Of a DNA stretch of 38,371 nucleotides, positions 1-8,412 are shown piece by piece. The stretch is from contig CAYQZZ010000013.1 in assembly GCA_964422155.1 (NCBI GenBank), forward strand, positions 1 through 38,371, in the 5' to 3' direction. A model generated the notes under the pieces. It was not told the origin of the DNA. It saw only the letters and a program-made list of their open reading frames with translations, and did no database searches. How positions within the stretch are numbered: the first letter of the stretch is position 1; every line of letters starts with the position of its first letter. The translations under genes were made by a program, and so were the position numbers. This stretch comes from JBGPRB01 sp964422155. Lineage in GTDB: Bacteria; Chloroflexota; Dehalococcoidia; Dehalococcoidales; RBG-16-60-22.

Positions 1-51
1 GTTCTCAAACCCGCCATGAAATACGTCGAGGAGTTCCTGCACTTGTGCTAG
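1..51 (+). CDS. 3' end of an unidentified protein-coding gene (partial)
   Basis: The window opens inside a possible plus-strand reading frame that runs 16 codons and stops at the TAG at 49-51, reading VLKPAMKYVEEFLHLC. It is too short to assign a family. It is listed only because the frame is open to the window edge and ends about 50 bases before the next gene, in the same orientation. It could be chance. Confidence 0.3.
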   Translation, partial: VLKPAMKYVEEFLHLC

Positions 52-102
52 AGTAGCGAACATAGATAAAGACGGTTAAGAATAACAGGAAGAGGTAAAT
101 CA

Positions 103-2175
103 ATAAGCAGCCAGAGATTTGAAAAGCTACTCGAACCCGGTTACATAGGGAAAGTACGTACGCGCAACCGTATCATCAAGACCGCCAACGGGACATCGTT
201 CATTGAGCCTAGCGGCTATGTCGGAGACAGAGCCCTGGCCTACTACGAGACTATGGCTAAGGGCGGGGTAGGGCTGCTCATCACGGAGTCCTGCGGCGTC
301 GAATACCCCCTGGGGGTCCAGCATCCGCCGGTCCAGTTCCACCTTGATGACGATAAATATATTCCGAGCTATGCTGAGCTTGTTAAAGTCATACACAAGC
401 ATGGCTGCCCGGCCTTTATACAGTTCCAGCACGCCGGCCCCTGGAATCCGACCGGTCTCCTGCCCAAGCGCGATACCAAGGCTGCCTCCGCGCTGACGCA
501 GGAAGAGCTGCCCGGTCCGGGATTCGCCGTTCCCAGAGGCATGAGCCATGCCGAGGTTAAAGAGTACATCGATATCTGGACTAAAGCCGCCGAACGAGCC
601 GCCAGGGCCGGCTATGACGGCGTGGAAGTTAACGGCAGCGCCTGCCACCAGATTAACACGTTTTTATCCCGCGTCTGGAACAAGCGGGAGGACGAATACG
701 GCTATAAAACCCTGGAAAATAGGTCCCATTTCATGAGCGATATCGTGCGGGAAATCAAAAAGCGCCTCGGACAGGACTTCCCGGTTACCTGCCTCATCAA
801 TATCGTTGAGTACCGGCATGAGAAGGGTACTACCCTTGAGGAAGGCGTACAATTAGCCAAGCTTCTAGTTGAAGCCGGCGCCGACGCCATCCAGTGCCGG
901 GCGCATAGCTATCATCACCGCGACGGGCTGATTCAACCGGAAAAGATGTTCTATCCCGAACCGCCAGAGTCTTTACCTAAAGATTTGGACTGGAGCCGAA
1001 AAGGTAAAGGCGCCTTGATTCCACTCACCGAAGCCGTCAAGAAAGTGGTCTCGGTGCCGGTCTTTTGCGCCGGCCGGCTCGACCCTGTGCTGGGGGAGGA
1101 ATTCTTAAGGCAGGGCAAGCTGGACTTCGTCGGTATGACACGTCGTCTGCTGGCCGACCCCGAACTACCCACCAAAGTAATCGCCGGCAGGCTGGAGGAT
1201 ATCCGTCCGTGCACCGGCTGCCTTCACTGTATTGACGTTCGTAATAAAAATCAGCTCCTCGAATGCCAGGTGAACGCCTCTCTGGGGAGAGAGCGGGAAT
1301 ACGCCGTCAAGCCCGCTGAGAAGAAGAAAAAGATAATGGTGGTCGGCGGCGGCCCGGCCGGCATGGAGGCAGCCCGGGTAGCCGCTTTAAGAGGACATGA
1401 GGTGAATCTTTATGAAAAAACCTCCGGGTTAGGCGGGCTGATACCCCTGGCAGCCATGGTGAAGGAACTAGAGCTTGACGAACTGTTAAACCTTGTTCGT
1501 TACTATAAAAACCAGCTCAATAAAGTGGGTGTTAAAGTAAGGCTGGGAAAAGAGGTGAATACCCAGGCATTTGATGAGTTTAAACCGGACGTACTCATAT
1601 TAGCCGCGGGCGCCGTCCACAATACCCTCAAAATACCGGGAAGCAATCGGCGGAACGTCGTGGGCAGCTACCAACTGCACAAGCAGCTTAAGTTTTACCT
1701 GAGATTCCTGGGGCCGAAGGCGTTACTATGGCTGACAAGAATCTGGATGCCCATCGGCAAAAGGGTGGTCATTATCGGGGGGGCCATACACGGCTGTGAA
1801 CTGGCCGAATTTCTTATAAAACGTCACCGGGAAGTGACCATCGTCCATGACGGTAAAACCCTCGGCGAAGGGATACCTGTGGAGGACCTGATGAGATTTT
1901 TGCCCTGGCTGGAAAGAAAAGGTATAGCCAGGTTCACCGAAGCTAAATACGAGGAAATTAACGATAAAGGGCTGGTCATCACCACCAAAGAAGGCGAGAG
2001 GAAGACCCTTGAAGCCGACACCATAATAGCCACCTTGCCCTTCCTGCCGAATACCGACGCTCTAAAAAGCCTTGAAGGAAAGTCCCCTGAAATCTATACC
2101 ATCGGCAGCTGCGTGGAACCCGGCCTGATAGTCAACGCCATAGCCGACGGGGCGCGCATCGGGCATAAGATATAA
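103..2175 (+). CDS. FadH/OYE-type NADH:flavin oxidoreductase (2,4-dienoyl-CoA reductase-like), probable ATA start
   Basis: This is a 690-residue three-part flavoenzyme. The N-terminal half is an old-yellow-enzyme TIM barrel that should bind FMN (EKLLEPGYIGKVRTRNRII near the start, later EDEYGYKTLENR). Next comes a cysteine cluster C370-x2-C373-x2-C376-x11-C388, expected to hold a [4Fe-4S] cluster. The C-terminal half is an FAD/NAD(P) Rossmann pair (VVGGGPAGMEAAR, then VIIGGAIHGCELAEF). Family members reduce enoyl, dienoyl or related substrates with NAD(P)H; the substrate here is unknown. The first in-frame ATG (253) would delete about 50 conserved barrel residues. Between the in-frame stop at 67-69 and 253 there is no in-frame ATG, GTG or TTG. 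An ATA at 103 lies six bases after a good Shine-Dalgarno (AGGAAGAGGT, 87-96) and gives ISSQRFEKLLEPG, the normal family start. The cysteine spacing is one residue tighter than the usual C-x2-C-x3-C-x11-C. Confidence 0.88.
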   Translation: MSSQRFEKLLEPGYIGKVRTRNRIIKTANGTSFIEPSGYVGDRALAYYETMAKGGVGLLITESCGVEYPLGVQHPPVQFHLDDDKYIPSYAELVKVIHKHGCPAFIQFQHAGPWNPTGLLPKRDTKAASALTQEELPGPGFAVPRGMSHAEVKEYIDIWTKAAERAARAGYDGVEVNGSACHQINTFLSRVWNKREDEYGYKTLENRSHFMSDIVREIKKRLGQDFPVTCLINIVEYRHEKGTTLEEGVQLAKLLVEAGADAIQCRAHSYHHRDGLIQPEKMFYPEPPESLPKDLDWSRKGKGALIPLTEAVKKVVSVPVFCAGRLDPVLGEEFLRQGKLDFVGMTRRLLADPELPTKVIAGRLEDIRPCTGCLHCIDVRNKNQLLECQVNASLGREREYAVKPAEKKKKIMVVGGGPAGMEAARVAALRGHEVNLYEKTSGLGGLIPLAAMVKELELDELLNLVRYYKNQLNKVGVKVRLGKEVNTQAFDEFKPDVLILAAGAVHNTLKIPGSNRRNVVGSYQLHKQLKFYLRFLGPKALLWLTRIWMPIGKRVVIIGGAIHGCELAEFLIKRHREVTIVHDGKTLGEGIPVEDLMRFLPWLERKGIARFTEAKYEEINDKGLVITTKEGERKTLEADTIIATLPFLPNTDALKSLEGKSPEIYTIGSCVEPGLIVNAIADGARIGHKI

Positions 2176-2239
2176 ATAGCGTGCGTTAATGTTATGTTGA
2201 CCAATACTGACGCCAGGTGTTACGATAAAAACATAGACA

Positions 2240-2254
2240 ACACGATTATCGTGT
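2240..2254. promoter_or_regulatory. Perfect 15-bp palindrome upstream of hicBA (candidate operator)
   Basis: ACACGAT-T-ATCGTGT is a perfect inverted repeat with 7-base arms and a single central base, 21 bases before the hicB start. Type II toxin-antitoxin operons are usually repressed by the antitoxin or the complex binding a palindrome at the promoter, so an autoregulatory operator is the natural reading. No clear -35/-10 pair was found around it. Confidence 0.5.
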
Positions 2255-2274
2255 AAGGGCAGGTGAAAATAGCT

Positions 2275-2535
2275 ATGAAGAAAACAGCAGGTAGAAGCAC
2301 TTCAAACGTGTTTCAGGTTATCCGTGGTGGAATTGTCTTTGAACTTCAGCCTGAACCTGAGGGCGGCTACACAATCTCAGTTCCCTCTCTACCGGGCTGT
2401 ATCTCCTATGGCAGCACCTTTGAAGAAGCGATGGAAATGATAAAGGACGCCATGACGGGATGGTTAGCGGTAGCCCGGGAAGAAGGCGTGCCTATTCCAG
2501 AACAATTTGAAGCTATCCAGTTGGCGAGAATTTAG
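2275..2535 (+). CDS. hicB: HicB family antitoxin
   Basis: This 86-residue protein has the HicB fold signature: a beta-strand segment VFELQPEPEGGYTISVPSLPGC, then GSTFEEAMEMIKDAMTGWLAVAREEG and a short tail. HicB antitoxins bind and neutralise the HicA ribonuclease and usually repress their own operon. No C-terminal helix-turn-helix or ribbon-helix-helix domain is obvious in this short version. A GTG at 2263 is also possible, but the ATG at 2275 has the better Shine-Dalgarno (AGGTGA, 2261-2266, eight bases away). The hicA gene starts nine bases after its stop, in the antitoxin-first order. Confidence 0.85.
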   Translation: MKKTAGRSTSNVFQVIRGGIVFELQPEPEGGYTISVPSLPGCISYGSTFEEAMEMIKDAMTGWLAVAREEGVPIPEQFEAIQLARI

Positions 2536-2544
2536 CAAACGGGT

Positions 2545-2772
2545 ATGAAGCGCGAATTACCATTACTAAAACCCAGAGAGGTAGTTGCGGCTCTGGAACG
2601 GGCGGGTTTCTTACTCAGACGGCAAACAGGCAGCCACGCAATTTTATTTAAGTCGGGAATTATCCGTCCAATATCTATTCCTATCCATCCTAAAGACCTG
2701 CCCAGAGGCACCCTGAGAGCGATTATCAGGCAATCGAATCTTACGGTTGATGAGTTCTTGAAACTTATATAA
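2545..2772 (+). CDS. hicA: HicA family mRNA interferase toxin
   Basis: A 75-residue double-stranded-RNA-binding-like toxin. It carries the HicA hallmarks: PREVVAALERAGFLLRRQTGSHAIL, with the catalytic histidine in the GSH motif, then the basic strand region PISIPIHPKDLPRGTLRAIIRQSNLTVDEFLKL cut short here by quotation limits only. HicA toxins cleave mRNA and arrest growth until HicB is restored. The gene starts nine bases after hicB with only a weak ribosome binding site (gggt), so it may depend on translation of hicB. The catalytic residue and full length are present, so it appears functional. Confidence 0.85.
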   Translation: MKRELPLLKPREVVAALERAGFLLRRQTGSHAILFKSGIIRPISIPIHPKDLPRGTLRAIIRQSNLTVDEFLKLI

Positions 2773-2859
2773 CCATGTATGTTATTAAGGGCAAACCTGC
2801 ACAAGTAACGAGCACTGATAAGGCCATAAATTAATCATTAATGCAATAATAATCCATAT

Positions 2860-2887
2860 TTGTACTTGTTGTAATAACTGCTATAAT
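2860..2887 (+). promoter_or_regulatory. Predicted sigma-70-type promoter of efp-epmA
   Basis: TTGTAC (2860-2865), a 16-base spacer, then a perfect TATAAT (2882-2887) within an AT-rich stretch. This predicts transcription from about 2894 and a leader of roughly 55 bases before efp. The rest of the 2773-2949 gap holds no gene that I can see. Confidence 0.55.
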
Positions 2888-2949
2888 CTATATAACTAAA
2901 TAATTAAAAAAGACTCACCAAAAACTTGTCTAATCCAGAAGGAGAATAG

Positions 2950-3516
2950 ATGGAAATCTCTGGCGCACGTAAGAACAGTAAGTTAATAATAGATGGCGTA
3001 CTTTATAACGTTGAAGAAGCCGAGTTTACCAAACCCGGGAAAGGACGCTCCGTTTATCGCCTCCGATTGAAAAACCTGCGCGATGGCGGTGTTATCGACC
3101 GCACCTATCGCTCCGGTGAGAAGCTCGATGAAGCCAGGCTTGACACTCAGGATGAGCAATACCTCTATAGAGAAGGCGACCAGTACGTATTCATGGACAT
3201 CAAAACCTTTGACCAGCACTCCGTCCCCGAAAAGCTGCTCGGCATTAAAAAGAATTTCCTGAAGGAAGGCATGGAGGTCGTTATGCTGATGTATGGTGAC
3301 GAGCCTATCGATGTCACCCTGCCCATAACCATCGACCTCAAGGTAATCGAAACTGAGGTATCGACCAAGACCGCTACGATTACCCCGCAGATGAAAGCAT
3401 CCATCGTAGAAACGGGCTACCGCATCGATACACCGTCCTTTATCAAAGCGGGTGACGTCATTAAAGTGGACACCCGCTCCGGAAATTACGTGGAACGCGT
3501 CTCCACGGCGAAATGA
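2950..3516 (+). CDS. efp: Elongation factor P
   Basis: A full-length (188 aa) EF-P. It binds ribosomes stalled on proline-rich stretches, between the P and E sites, and promotes peptide-bond formation. The KOW-like N-domain carries the modifiable loop TKPGKGRSVYRL, in which K31 corresponds to the lysine (K34 in E. coli) that receives beta-lysine. The OB domain (GMEVVMLMYGDEPIDVTLP) and C-terminal OB domain (DTRSGNYVERV) follow. The start is set by a strong Shine-Dalgarno (GAAGGAGAATAG) directly upstream. epmA begins three bases after its stop, so enzyme and substrate are co-transcribed. The loop has a lysine, not the arginine of the EarP-rhamnosylated type, which agrees with an EpmA neighbour. 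Confidence 0.97.
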   Translation: MEISGARKNSKLIIDGVLYNVEEAEFTKPGKGRSVYRLRLKNLRDGGVIDRTYRSGEKLDEARLDTQDEQYLYREGDQYVFMDIKTFDQHSVPEKLLGIKKNFLKEGMEVVMLMYGDEPIDVTLPITIDLKVIETEVSTKTATITPQMKASIVETGYRIDTPSFIKAGDVIKVDTRSGNYVERVSTAK

Positions 3517-3519
3517 AAC

Positions 3520-4449
3520 ATGATAGAGGATGAACATAAGCGACTTACCCGCCTGGGACCTAACCTGCAGCGGCGAGCTTTAATTTACGAGTTTATCCGC
3601 GCCTTCTTCAAGGAGCAGGGTTTCCTGGAGGTAGAGACTCCCATCCGCGCACCCGCAATCGCTCCGGAGCTATTTATTATTCCTTTTGAGAGTGAAGACT
3701 GGTTCCTGTCAACGTCTCCCGAGCTCTACATGAAACGAATGCTCGCCGCCGGCTATGAAAAAATATTCCAGTTCAGTCATTGCTTCCGTAAGGGCGAACG
3801 GGGTCGGTGGCATAACCCGGAATTCATCATGCTGGAATGGTACCGTAAAGGCGCTGATTACAATAAAATCATTCAAGATATTGAGCAGCTGATGCTGACA
3901 TTAGCCGGGAAACTCGGATTCGATAACATCATCAAATACAGAGGGCAGGATATAGACATCAGCCTGCCGTGGCCCAGGATTACGGTGAGAGAAGCTTATA
4001 TAAATGCAGCCGGCTGGGACCCGGTCAACGAACACGACTCCCTGAGATTCGACACAGACTTCGTGACCAAGGTGCTCCACAGCTTCAAGCCGAACCGACC
4101 CACCGTATTAATAGATTATCCGGCCGCCATGGCCTCGCTGGCACGCCTCAAGCCGGGTAATATCAATATCGCCGAACGGGCCGAGGTTTTTATCGGAGGC
4201 CTGGAACTGGCTAATGCCTACAGCGAACTTAGAGACGTAAAGGAACAAGAAAAACGCTTCCAGGAAGCCGTAGAACAAATCCAGAGAGAACGGCAGCAGC
4301 AGATGCCCGTGCCCATTAAATTCCTTGAAGCTATAGTCCGCCTCCCCGAATGCGGCGGGGTCGCCCTCGGCATCGACCGGCTCGTTATGCTCTTTTGCGA
4401 CGCGGACTCCATAGATGACGTGATGACATTTACTGTGGATAACGCCTAA
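3520..4449 (+). CDS. epmA: EF-P--(R)-beta-lysine ligase (EpmA/PoxA/GenX)
   Basis: A 309-residue class II lysyl-tRNA synthetase core without the anticodon-binding N-terminal domain, which is the diagnostic architecture of EpmA (E. coli about 325 aa). It shows motif 1 (FLEVETPI), motif 2 (QFSHCFRKGERGRWHNPEFIMLEWY) in shortened quotation, and motif 3 (GGVALGIDRLVMLF). EpmA activates beta-lysine with ATP and joins it to the EF-P loop lysine. Its placement three bases behind efp supports that role. EpmB, the aminomutase that makes beta-lysine, is not in this window. No clear ribosome binding site precedes the ATG, so translational coupling to efp is likely. Confidence 0.93.
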   Translation: MIEDEHKRLTRLGPNLQRRALIYEFIRAFFKEQGFLEVETPIRAPAIAPELFIIPFESEDWFLSTSPELYMKRMLAAGYEKIFQFSHCFRKGERGRWHNPEFIMLEWYRKGADYNKIIQDIEQLMLTLAGKLGFDNIIKYRGQDIDISLPWPRITVREAYINAAGWDPVNEHDSLRFDTDFVTKVLHSFKPNRPTVLIDYPAAMASLARLKPGNINIAERAEVFIGGLELANAYSELRDVKEQEKRFQEAVEQIQRERQQQMPVPIKFLEAIVRLPECGGVALGIDRLVMLFCDADSIDDVMTFTVDNA

Positions 4450-4473
4450 ATAACTCTATACATCAATCGCCCG

Positions 4474-5970
4474 CTAGTCTCCCCTGAGCTTCCGTAATAG
4501 TCCGCGGAGAGTCTGCCACAGGCTATTGGCGCTATCCACCTGCACTTCCGGTACATTAATTTCACCATAGCGGACATTTACATACATATCCGTAATCCGG
4601 GTCAACGACTCGCCGCTATCCGGTACCATCCGCTGCAGGCGGCTCGTGTACTCACTGGCTGTTTCATGGCGGCGGCGGGACATCCCCGAACGACCCGCCT
4701 CCCACTGCAAATGGCGGAATATCTCACGGATGTCCAGCCTGCCCGATGGGTTCTCGTCGAAACGATACTGCGGTGAGACAGACGGTTTCCTCTTGAATCT
4801 CTGCCCCATCGTGCTGAGAAGCAGTCGTAAATCGTCCCTGAGCCCGCGCCAGCTCCAGAGAGACTCATGGATTTCCTCTATCTCCTCCCGGGCACCCCGG
4901 GTACGAAAGCGTGAGATGGCTTTCGCCAGGATAAAAACAATCGCGGCGGCAATCAGGACTATCACAAACCATTTTATCGCTTCTGTCACCGCCAGCGGTA
5001 ACTCTTTTGACATAACTCCCGGTAGCTCCGGGAAAGACATATTGCCGGAACCTTCGGGTTGAAATGGCTGGGGGCTACGTAATAAGTTCAATAGAAACCG
5101 TAACACCCAGAATATGGCGTCAAACAGGTAATTAAACGGAATTAGAATATATTGAAATATTTTCCCTAGAAAGTCGAAGACGACTCCGGCGCCATGCCCG
5201 ATGCTCTCGAAAAGCTCGTTGGAGAAGACGGAGGCCAAGCCGAAACCTATGAGAACCATACCGCCGATAACACCCAGCATTATCGGCAACCATCGCCATA
5301 CCGAAGTCAGCGCCGCTTCTTCCCGCGGCATCGTACTGCGTATCAGGTAGAGGTGACAGATGGCTATGGCCATCAGGCCGAAGAAGAAGAAAGCTATCAC
5401 ATTTAATCCGATGCCCGCTCCCGGCTTCTGGAACGTACCCGATGCCGAGCTGACCTGCCACAGAATAATCAATACGATGAGGGCTACCATGCCGAGCAAG
5501 AAGGAGCGATAGATATCTTTGAAATAGGAGGTCGATTGCCCCAGGATAATTCCCCGCCACCAGAGATAAAACATTGCCGGCAGAGCGACGACGATGGTGC
5601 TGGCATGGACAAAAGTAACCCCCAGTACCTGCCCGATATGGACAAACCACCGACCACTGAGGAATCCATAGCCATCGGCATACTCAACACCCAGCACCAG
5701 CAGCATCGTAACCAGGCCCAGGCCGATAATGGTACACTGGACCGACCACATCGGCAATTTTTGTCTGAATAATATCCTGGTCACCAGCAGGGAAGCTACC
5801 AGCACGATAACAACCGAGGCCAGGTGTAATGCCGGTCGCGGCTCAGGATAAACCGGCCAGACCCCCAGCCAGCCCAGCCAGGGAGAAACCCAGAAGGCTT
5901 CCATGAGGATTACCGCCAGAGGGTAAAAAACAACGGCCAACCAGTCGAAATTTCCGAGTCTGTTCGTCAC
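4474..5970 (-). CDS. DUF4129-domain integral membrane protein
   Basis: A 498-residue protein with roughly eight hydrophobic segments in the first 300 residues, one more around 335-355 (WFVIVLIAAAIVFILAKAI), and a C-terminal soluble region ending in a DUF4129-like segment (RHETASEYTSRLQRMVP ... LTRITDMYVNVRYGE). DUF4129 often forms the tail of transglutaminase-like membrane proteins in MoxR-DUF58 operons; here the transglutaminase domain itself is absent. The start is a GTG at 5970 after GGTAGAG. It follows the DUF58 gene by 18 bases and is last in the operon. Its biochemical role is unknown. An envelope-associated function in a MoxR-dependent assembly pathway is inferred from the neighbours. 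Confidence 0.8.
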   Translation of the reverse strand: MTNRLGNFDWLAVVFYPLAVILMEAFWVSPWLGWLGVWPVYPEPRPALHLASVVIVLVASLLVTRILFRQKLPMWSVQCTIIGLGLVTMLLVLGVEYADGYGFLSGRWFVHIGQVLGVTFVHASTIVVALPAMFYLWWRGIILGQSTSYFKDIYRSFLLGMVALIVLIILWQVSSASGTFQKPGAGIGLNVIAFFFFGLMAIAICHLYLIRSTMPREEAALTSVWRWLPIMLGVIGGMVLIGFGLASVFSNELFESIGHGAGVVFDFLGKIFQYILIPFNYLFDAIFWVLRFLLNLLRSPQPFQPEGSGNMSFPELPGVMSKELPLAVTEAIKWFVIVLIAAAIVFILAKAISRFRTRGAREEIEEIHESLWSWRGLRDDLRLLLSTMGQRFKRKPSVSPQYRFDENPSGRLDIREIFRHLQWEAGRSGMSRRRHETASEYTSRLQRMVPDSGESLTRITDMYVNVRYGEINVPEVQVDSANSLWQTLRGLLRKLRGD

Positions 5971-5988
5971 TATGCTCTACCTGTCACC

Positions 5989-7212
5989 TTATGCTTCTTT
6001 CAAGCCAATCTGTTTCACCAGGTCCCAGGCAATATCGTCATTAATGTGGTAAACTTTCAGATTGCCGGTACTGACTTCCGGCTCCGCACCGCCCACCTTG
6101 ACCAGCGCCACACTGCGCCCCACCCTCTTCAAATCCAGCAATGTCGCCACCAGTTCATCAACAGGCTGCGCCGATATAACCAACAGAGTGCTGCCCCAGG
6201 GGAGGTTCCTGGCTTCCTCCCGGATAAACCGAACTATAGGTATCGTCTCGACCTGATGTAACTGCGCCAGGGCCTCCAGTATCCGCAGCATCTGGTCGGG
6301 ATGCTGGCTGTGCGGCACCGTGACCATACCCTGTGAGAAACGCGTTATCTGGTTGACATACAGGCCGACGCGGTAACCGGCTTTCAGGGCGTCCTGGGAA
6401 ATCGATGCCGCAGCAATAATACCCAGTTCCTGGAGCTGGTAGACGCTCCCCCAGAGAGGCGCTCTGAGAGTGCGCACATCAAGGAAAATGCTGATATCTA
6501 TCGTGGTCGTCGGCTCATACACCTTGGTCTGCAACTTGCCGAGCCGAGCCGAGCTCTTCCAGTGTATCCGCTTAAGGCTATCGCCGGAATGATAGTCCCG
6601 CACTCCGGCCGTGAGCACCGGGTCCTGGAAGAGGTGATGTTTCAAACGGATATCACCGAAGAGCTGCTGTGAAGGGATACCCAGCTTTTCCAGCGGCACC
6701 AGCCGGGGATATACCAGAAGGTAGTCCAGTTTATCGATTTTCATGTTCCGCCGGAAGAAGCCGAAAAGGTCGCCGGAGCGGATATTTGTCGGCCCGAAGA
6801 CGAAGCAACCTCTTTGCAGGCACTTCATGGGAAAGCGGCGTTTTACCCGATGGTACATGTTGATGGGGAAGATATTATTGAGGATGACACGGTCATCGTG
6901 TGTTACTGTCGCTTTCCCCTTCAGGAGGGTAACTTTCTCCGGCAGTTCGTCCTCAATCTGCAGCCACGGCAGGGGCAGAGGCTTACGGTTGTTTATTTCA
7001 ATCTCAAAGACTATCTCTTCACCGAAAAAAACCTGGGTCTGGCTCAGGCGGCGTTGATATTCGACACGACGGAGACAATAACGGTTCCACAGCCGCGATA
7101 CGGCGCCGGTCAGTATAAACAGCAGGGATATCAATGCGAGCGGCATCTGGTGCAGTGCCAGGCTGATAATTAGAATTATTACCGCAGTGAAAAGCCAGTA
7201 GTCGCCCCGCAT
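5989..7212 (-). CDS. DUF58 domain-containing protein
   Basis: A 407-residue protein with two N-terminal membrane segments (YWLFTAVIILIISLALH, ALISLLFILTGAV), a beta-rich region (FFGEEIVFEIEINNRKPLPLP) and the DUF58 signature GDSLKRIHWKSSARLGKL around residues 210-225, followed by a VWA-like fold (TIDISIFLDVRTL). DUF58 proteins accompany MoxR ATPases and are thought to act as their substrates or adaptors. The gene sits three bases after moxR, so the two are co-transcribed. The ATG at 7212 gives the normal family N-terminus. Confidence 0.88.
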   Translation of the reverse strand: MRGDYWLFTAVIILIISLALHQMPLALISLLFILTGAVSRLWNRYCLRRVEYQRRLSQTQVFFGEEIVFEIEINNRKPLPLPWLQIEDELPEKVTLLKGKATVTHDDRVILNNIFPINMYHRVKRRFPMKCLQRGCFVFGPTNIRSGDLFGFFRRNMKIDKLDYLLVYPRLVPLEKLGIPSQQLFGDIRLKHHLFQDPVLTAGVRDYHSGDSLKRIHWKSSARLGKLQTKVYEPTTTIDISIFLDVRTLRAPLWGSVYQLQELGIIAAASISQDALKAGYRVGLYVNQITRFSQGMVTVPHSQHPDQMLRILEALAQLHQVETIPIVRFIREEARNLPWGSTLLVISAQPVDELVATLLDLKRVGRSVALVKVGGAEPEVSTGNLKVYHINDDIAWDLVKQIGLKEA

Positions 7213-7215
7213 ACC

Positions 7216-8193
7216 CTATCCCTCTCTGGCAACGCCTTCTTCTTCCACCGGTACGAACACAGAATCAATTATCTCTTTGAGAGTCTGTTCCGCCTTATGT
7301 CCGCGCAGTCGGCTCTCCGACTTTGGAATAATACGATGAATAAGCACGGGGGTGACCATATATTTAATATCGTCCGGGGTGACAAAAGCCCTGCCCCGGA
7401 TGGCGGCGAGAGCCTGCGATGCGTTATAAAGTGCCATCATCGCCCGGGGGCTGGCCCCGAGCTCTATCGAAGCATGCTTTCTGGTGGCATGAACCAGGCG
7501 GATAATATAGTCCTCAACATCTTCGGCGACATGCACCTCCCGGCAGGCTTTCTGCATTTTGAGCAGTTCATTGGCAGAGACTACCGAAGATAGCTCATCC
7601 AGCGGGTCGGACTGGCGAAAGCGCGACAGAATAAGCCGGTCGTCCTCGACGCTAGGATAGCCTATCTGTATTTTCATGAGGAATCGGTCAAGCTGGGCTT
7701 CGGGCAGGGGGAAAGTGCCCTCAAGCTCGATGGGATTCTGTGTCGCCATTACCAGAAACGGCCTGGGCAGCGGCTTGGTATCCCCCTCGGCGGTAACCTG
7801 GTGTTCCTGCATCGCCTCAAGCAATGCCGACTGCGTTCGGGGGGTTGCCCGGTTAATTTCGTCCACCAGCACCACCTGCGATATCACCGGACCCGGGCGG
7901 AACTCGAAGTCCGAGGTCTTCTGATTAAAAATGTAGGTGCCGGTAATGTCCGAAGGTAACAGGTCCGGCGTGCATTGAATACGCCGGAAGCTGCACCCCA
8001 GCGACCTCGCCAGCGACTTTGCCAGGACAGTCTTGCCCAGCCCCGGCACATCCTCGAAGAGAATATGTCCCTCGCAGAGCAGAGCGATAATAGCCAGTTC
8101 CACCACCTCGCCCTTACCCACGATGACACGCTCAACGTTTTCCTTGATTTTAATGGCGCTATCTCTTATTTCTTTAACTACTTTTTCTTCCAT
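7216..8193 (-). CDS. MoxR family AAA+ ATPase
   Basis: A full-length MoxR-type AAA+ ATPase (325 aa). It has Walker A (GLGKT in EDVPGLGKTVLAKSLARSL), Walker B (VLVDEINRA), sensor 1 (ATQNP) and the arginine-rich C-terminal lid (GASPRAMMALYNAS). MoxR ATPases act as chaperones in assembling or activating protein complexes, commonly with DUF58 and VWA partners, which follow here. Three in-frame starts lie close together: TTG 8205, GTG 8202 and ATG 8193. I prefer ATG 8193 (MEEKVVKEIRDS) because GGTG lies six bases upstream, but TTG 8205 cannot be excluded. Confidence 0.93.
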   Translation of the reverse strand: MEEKVVKEIRDSAIKIKENVERVIVGKGEVVELAIIALLCEGHILFEDVPGLGKTVLAKSLARSLGCSFRRIQCTPDLLPSDITGTYIFNQKTSDFEFRPGPVISQVVLVDEINRATPRTQSALLEAMQEHQVTAEGDTKPLPRPFLVMATQNPIELEGTFPLPEAQLDRFLMKIQIGYPSVEDDRLILSRFRQSDPLDELSSVVSANELLKMQKACREVHVAEDVEDYIIRLVHATRKHASIELGASPRAMMALYNASQALAAIRGRAFVTPDDIKYMVTPVLIHRIIPKSESRLRGHKAEQTLKEIIDSVFVPVEEEGVAREG

Positions 8194-8219
8194 ATCTCGC
8201 ACCAATATAATTTTTATTC

Positions 8220-8249
8220 ATTATACCAGTTTAACCAGTGTGATGCTAA
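8220..8249 (-). promoter_or_regulatory. Predicted promoter of the moxR-DUF58-DUF4129 operon
   Basis: On the minus strand, TTAGCA (8249-8244) and a perfect TATAAT (8225-8220) are separated by 18 bases. Transcription would begin near 8213, about 20 bases before the moxR ATG. The spacer holds a direct repeat ACTGGT-TAA-ACTGGT that could bind a regulator. Confidence 0.5.
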
Positions 8250-8336
8250 CCGATAGCACGATAGGCTGCCGGGAAAGAAGGAAGACGAACCGATGAGTTT
8301 TAAGGAGTTAATGGAGGAGTTTTAGCTGGCACCTCC

Positions 8337-8365
8337 TTGACAAATCTCACCCACTCTTGAATAAT
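8337..8365 (+). promoter_or_regulatory. Predicted strong sigma-70-type promoter of the alcohol dehydrogenase / mycofactocin block
   Basis: A consensus TTGACA (8337-8342), an optimal 17-base spacer and AATAAT (8360-8365, one mismatch). It lies 48 bases before the ATG at 8413, giving a leader of about 40 bases. It would drive the zinc and iron alcohol dehydrogenases and possibly mftABC. The rest of 8206-8406 shows no gene. Confidence 0.65.
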
Positions 8366-8412
8366 TACTTGGATTCCCACAGAATAACGATTAACAAATT
8401 GAGAGTGTGACC

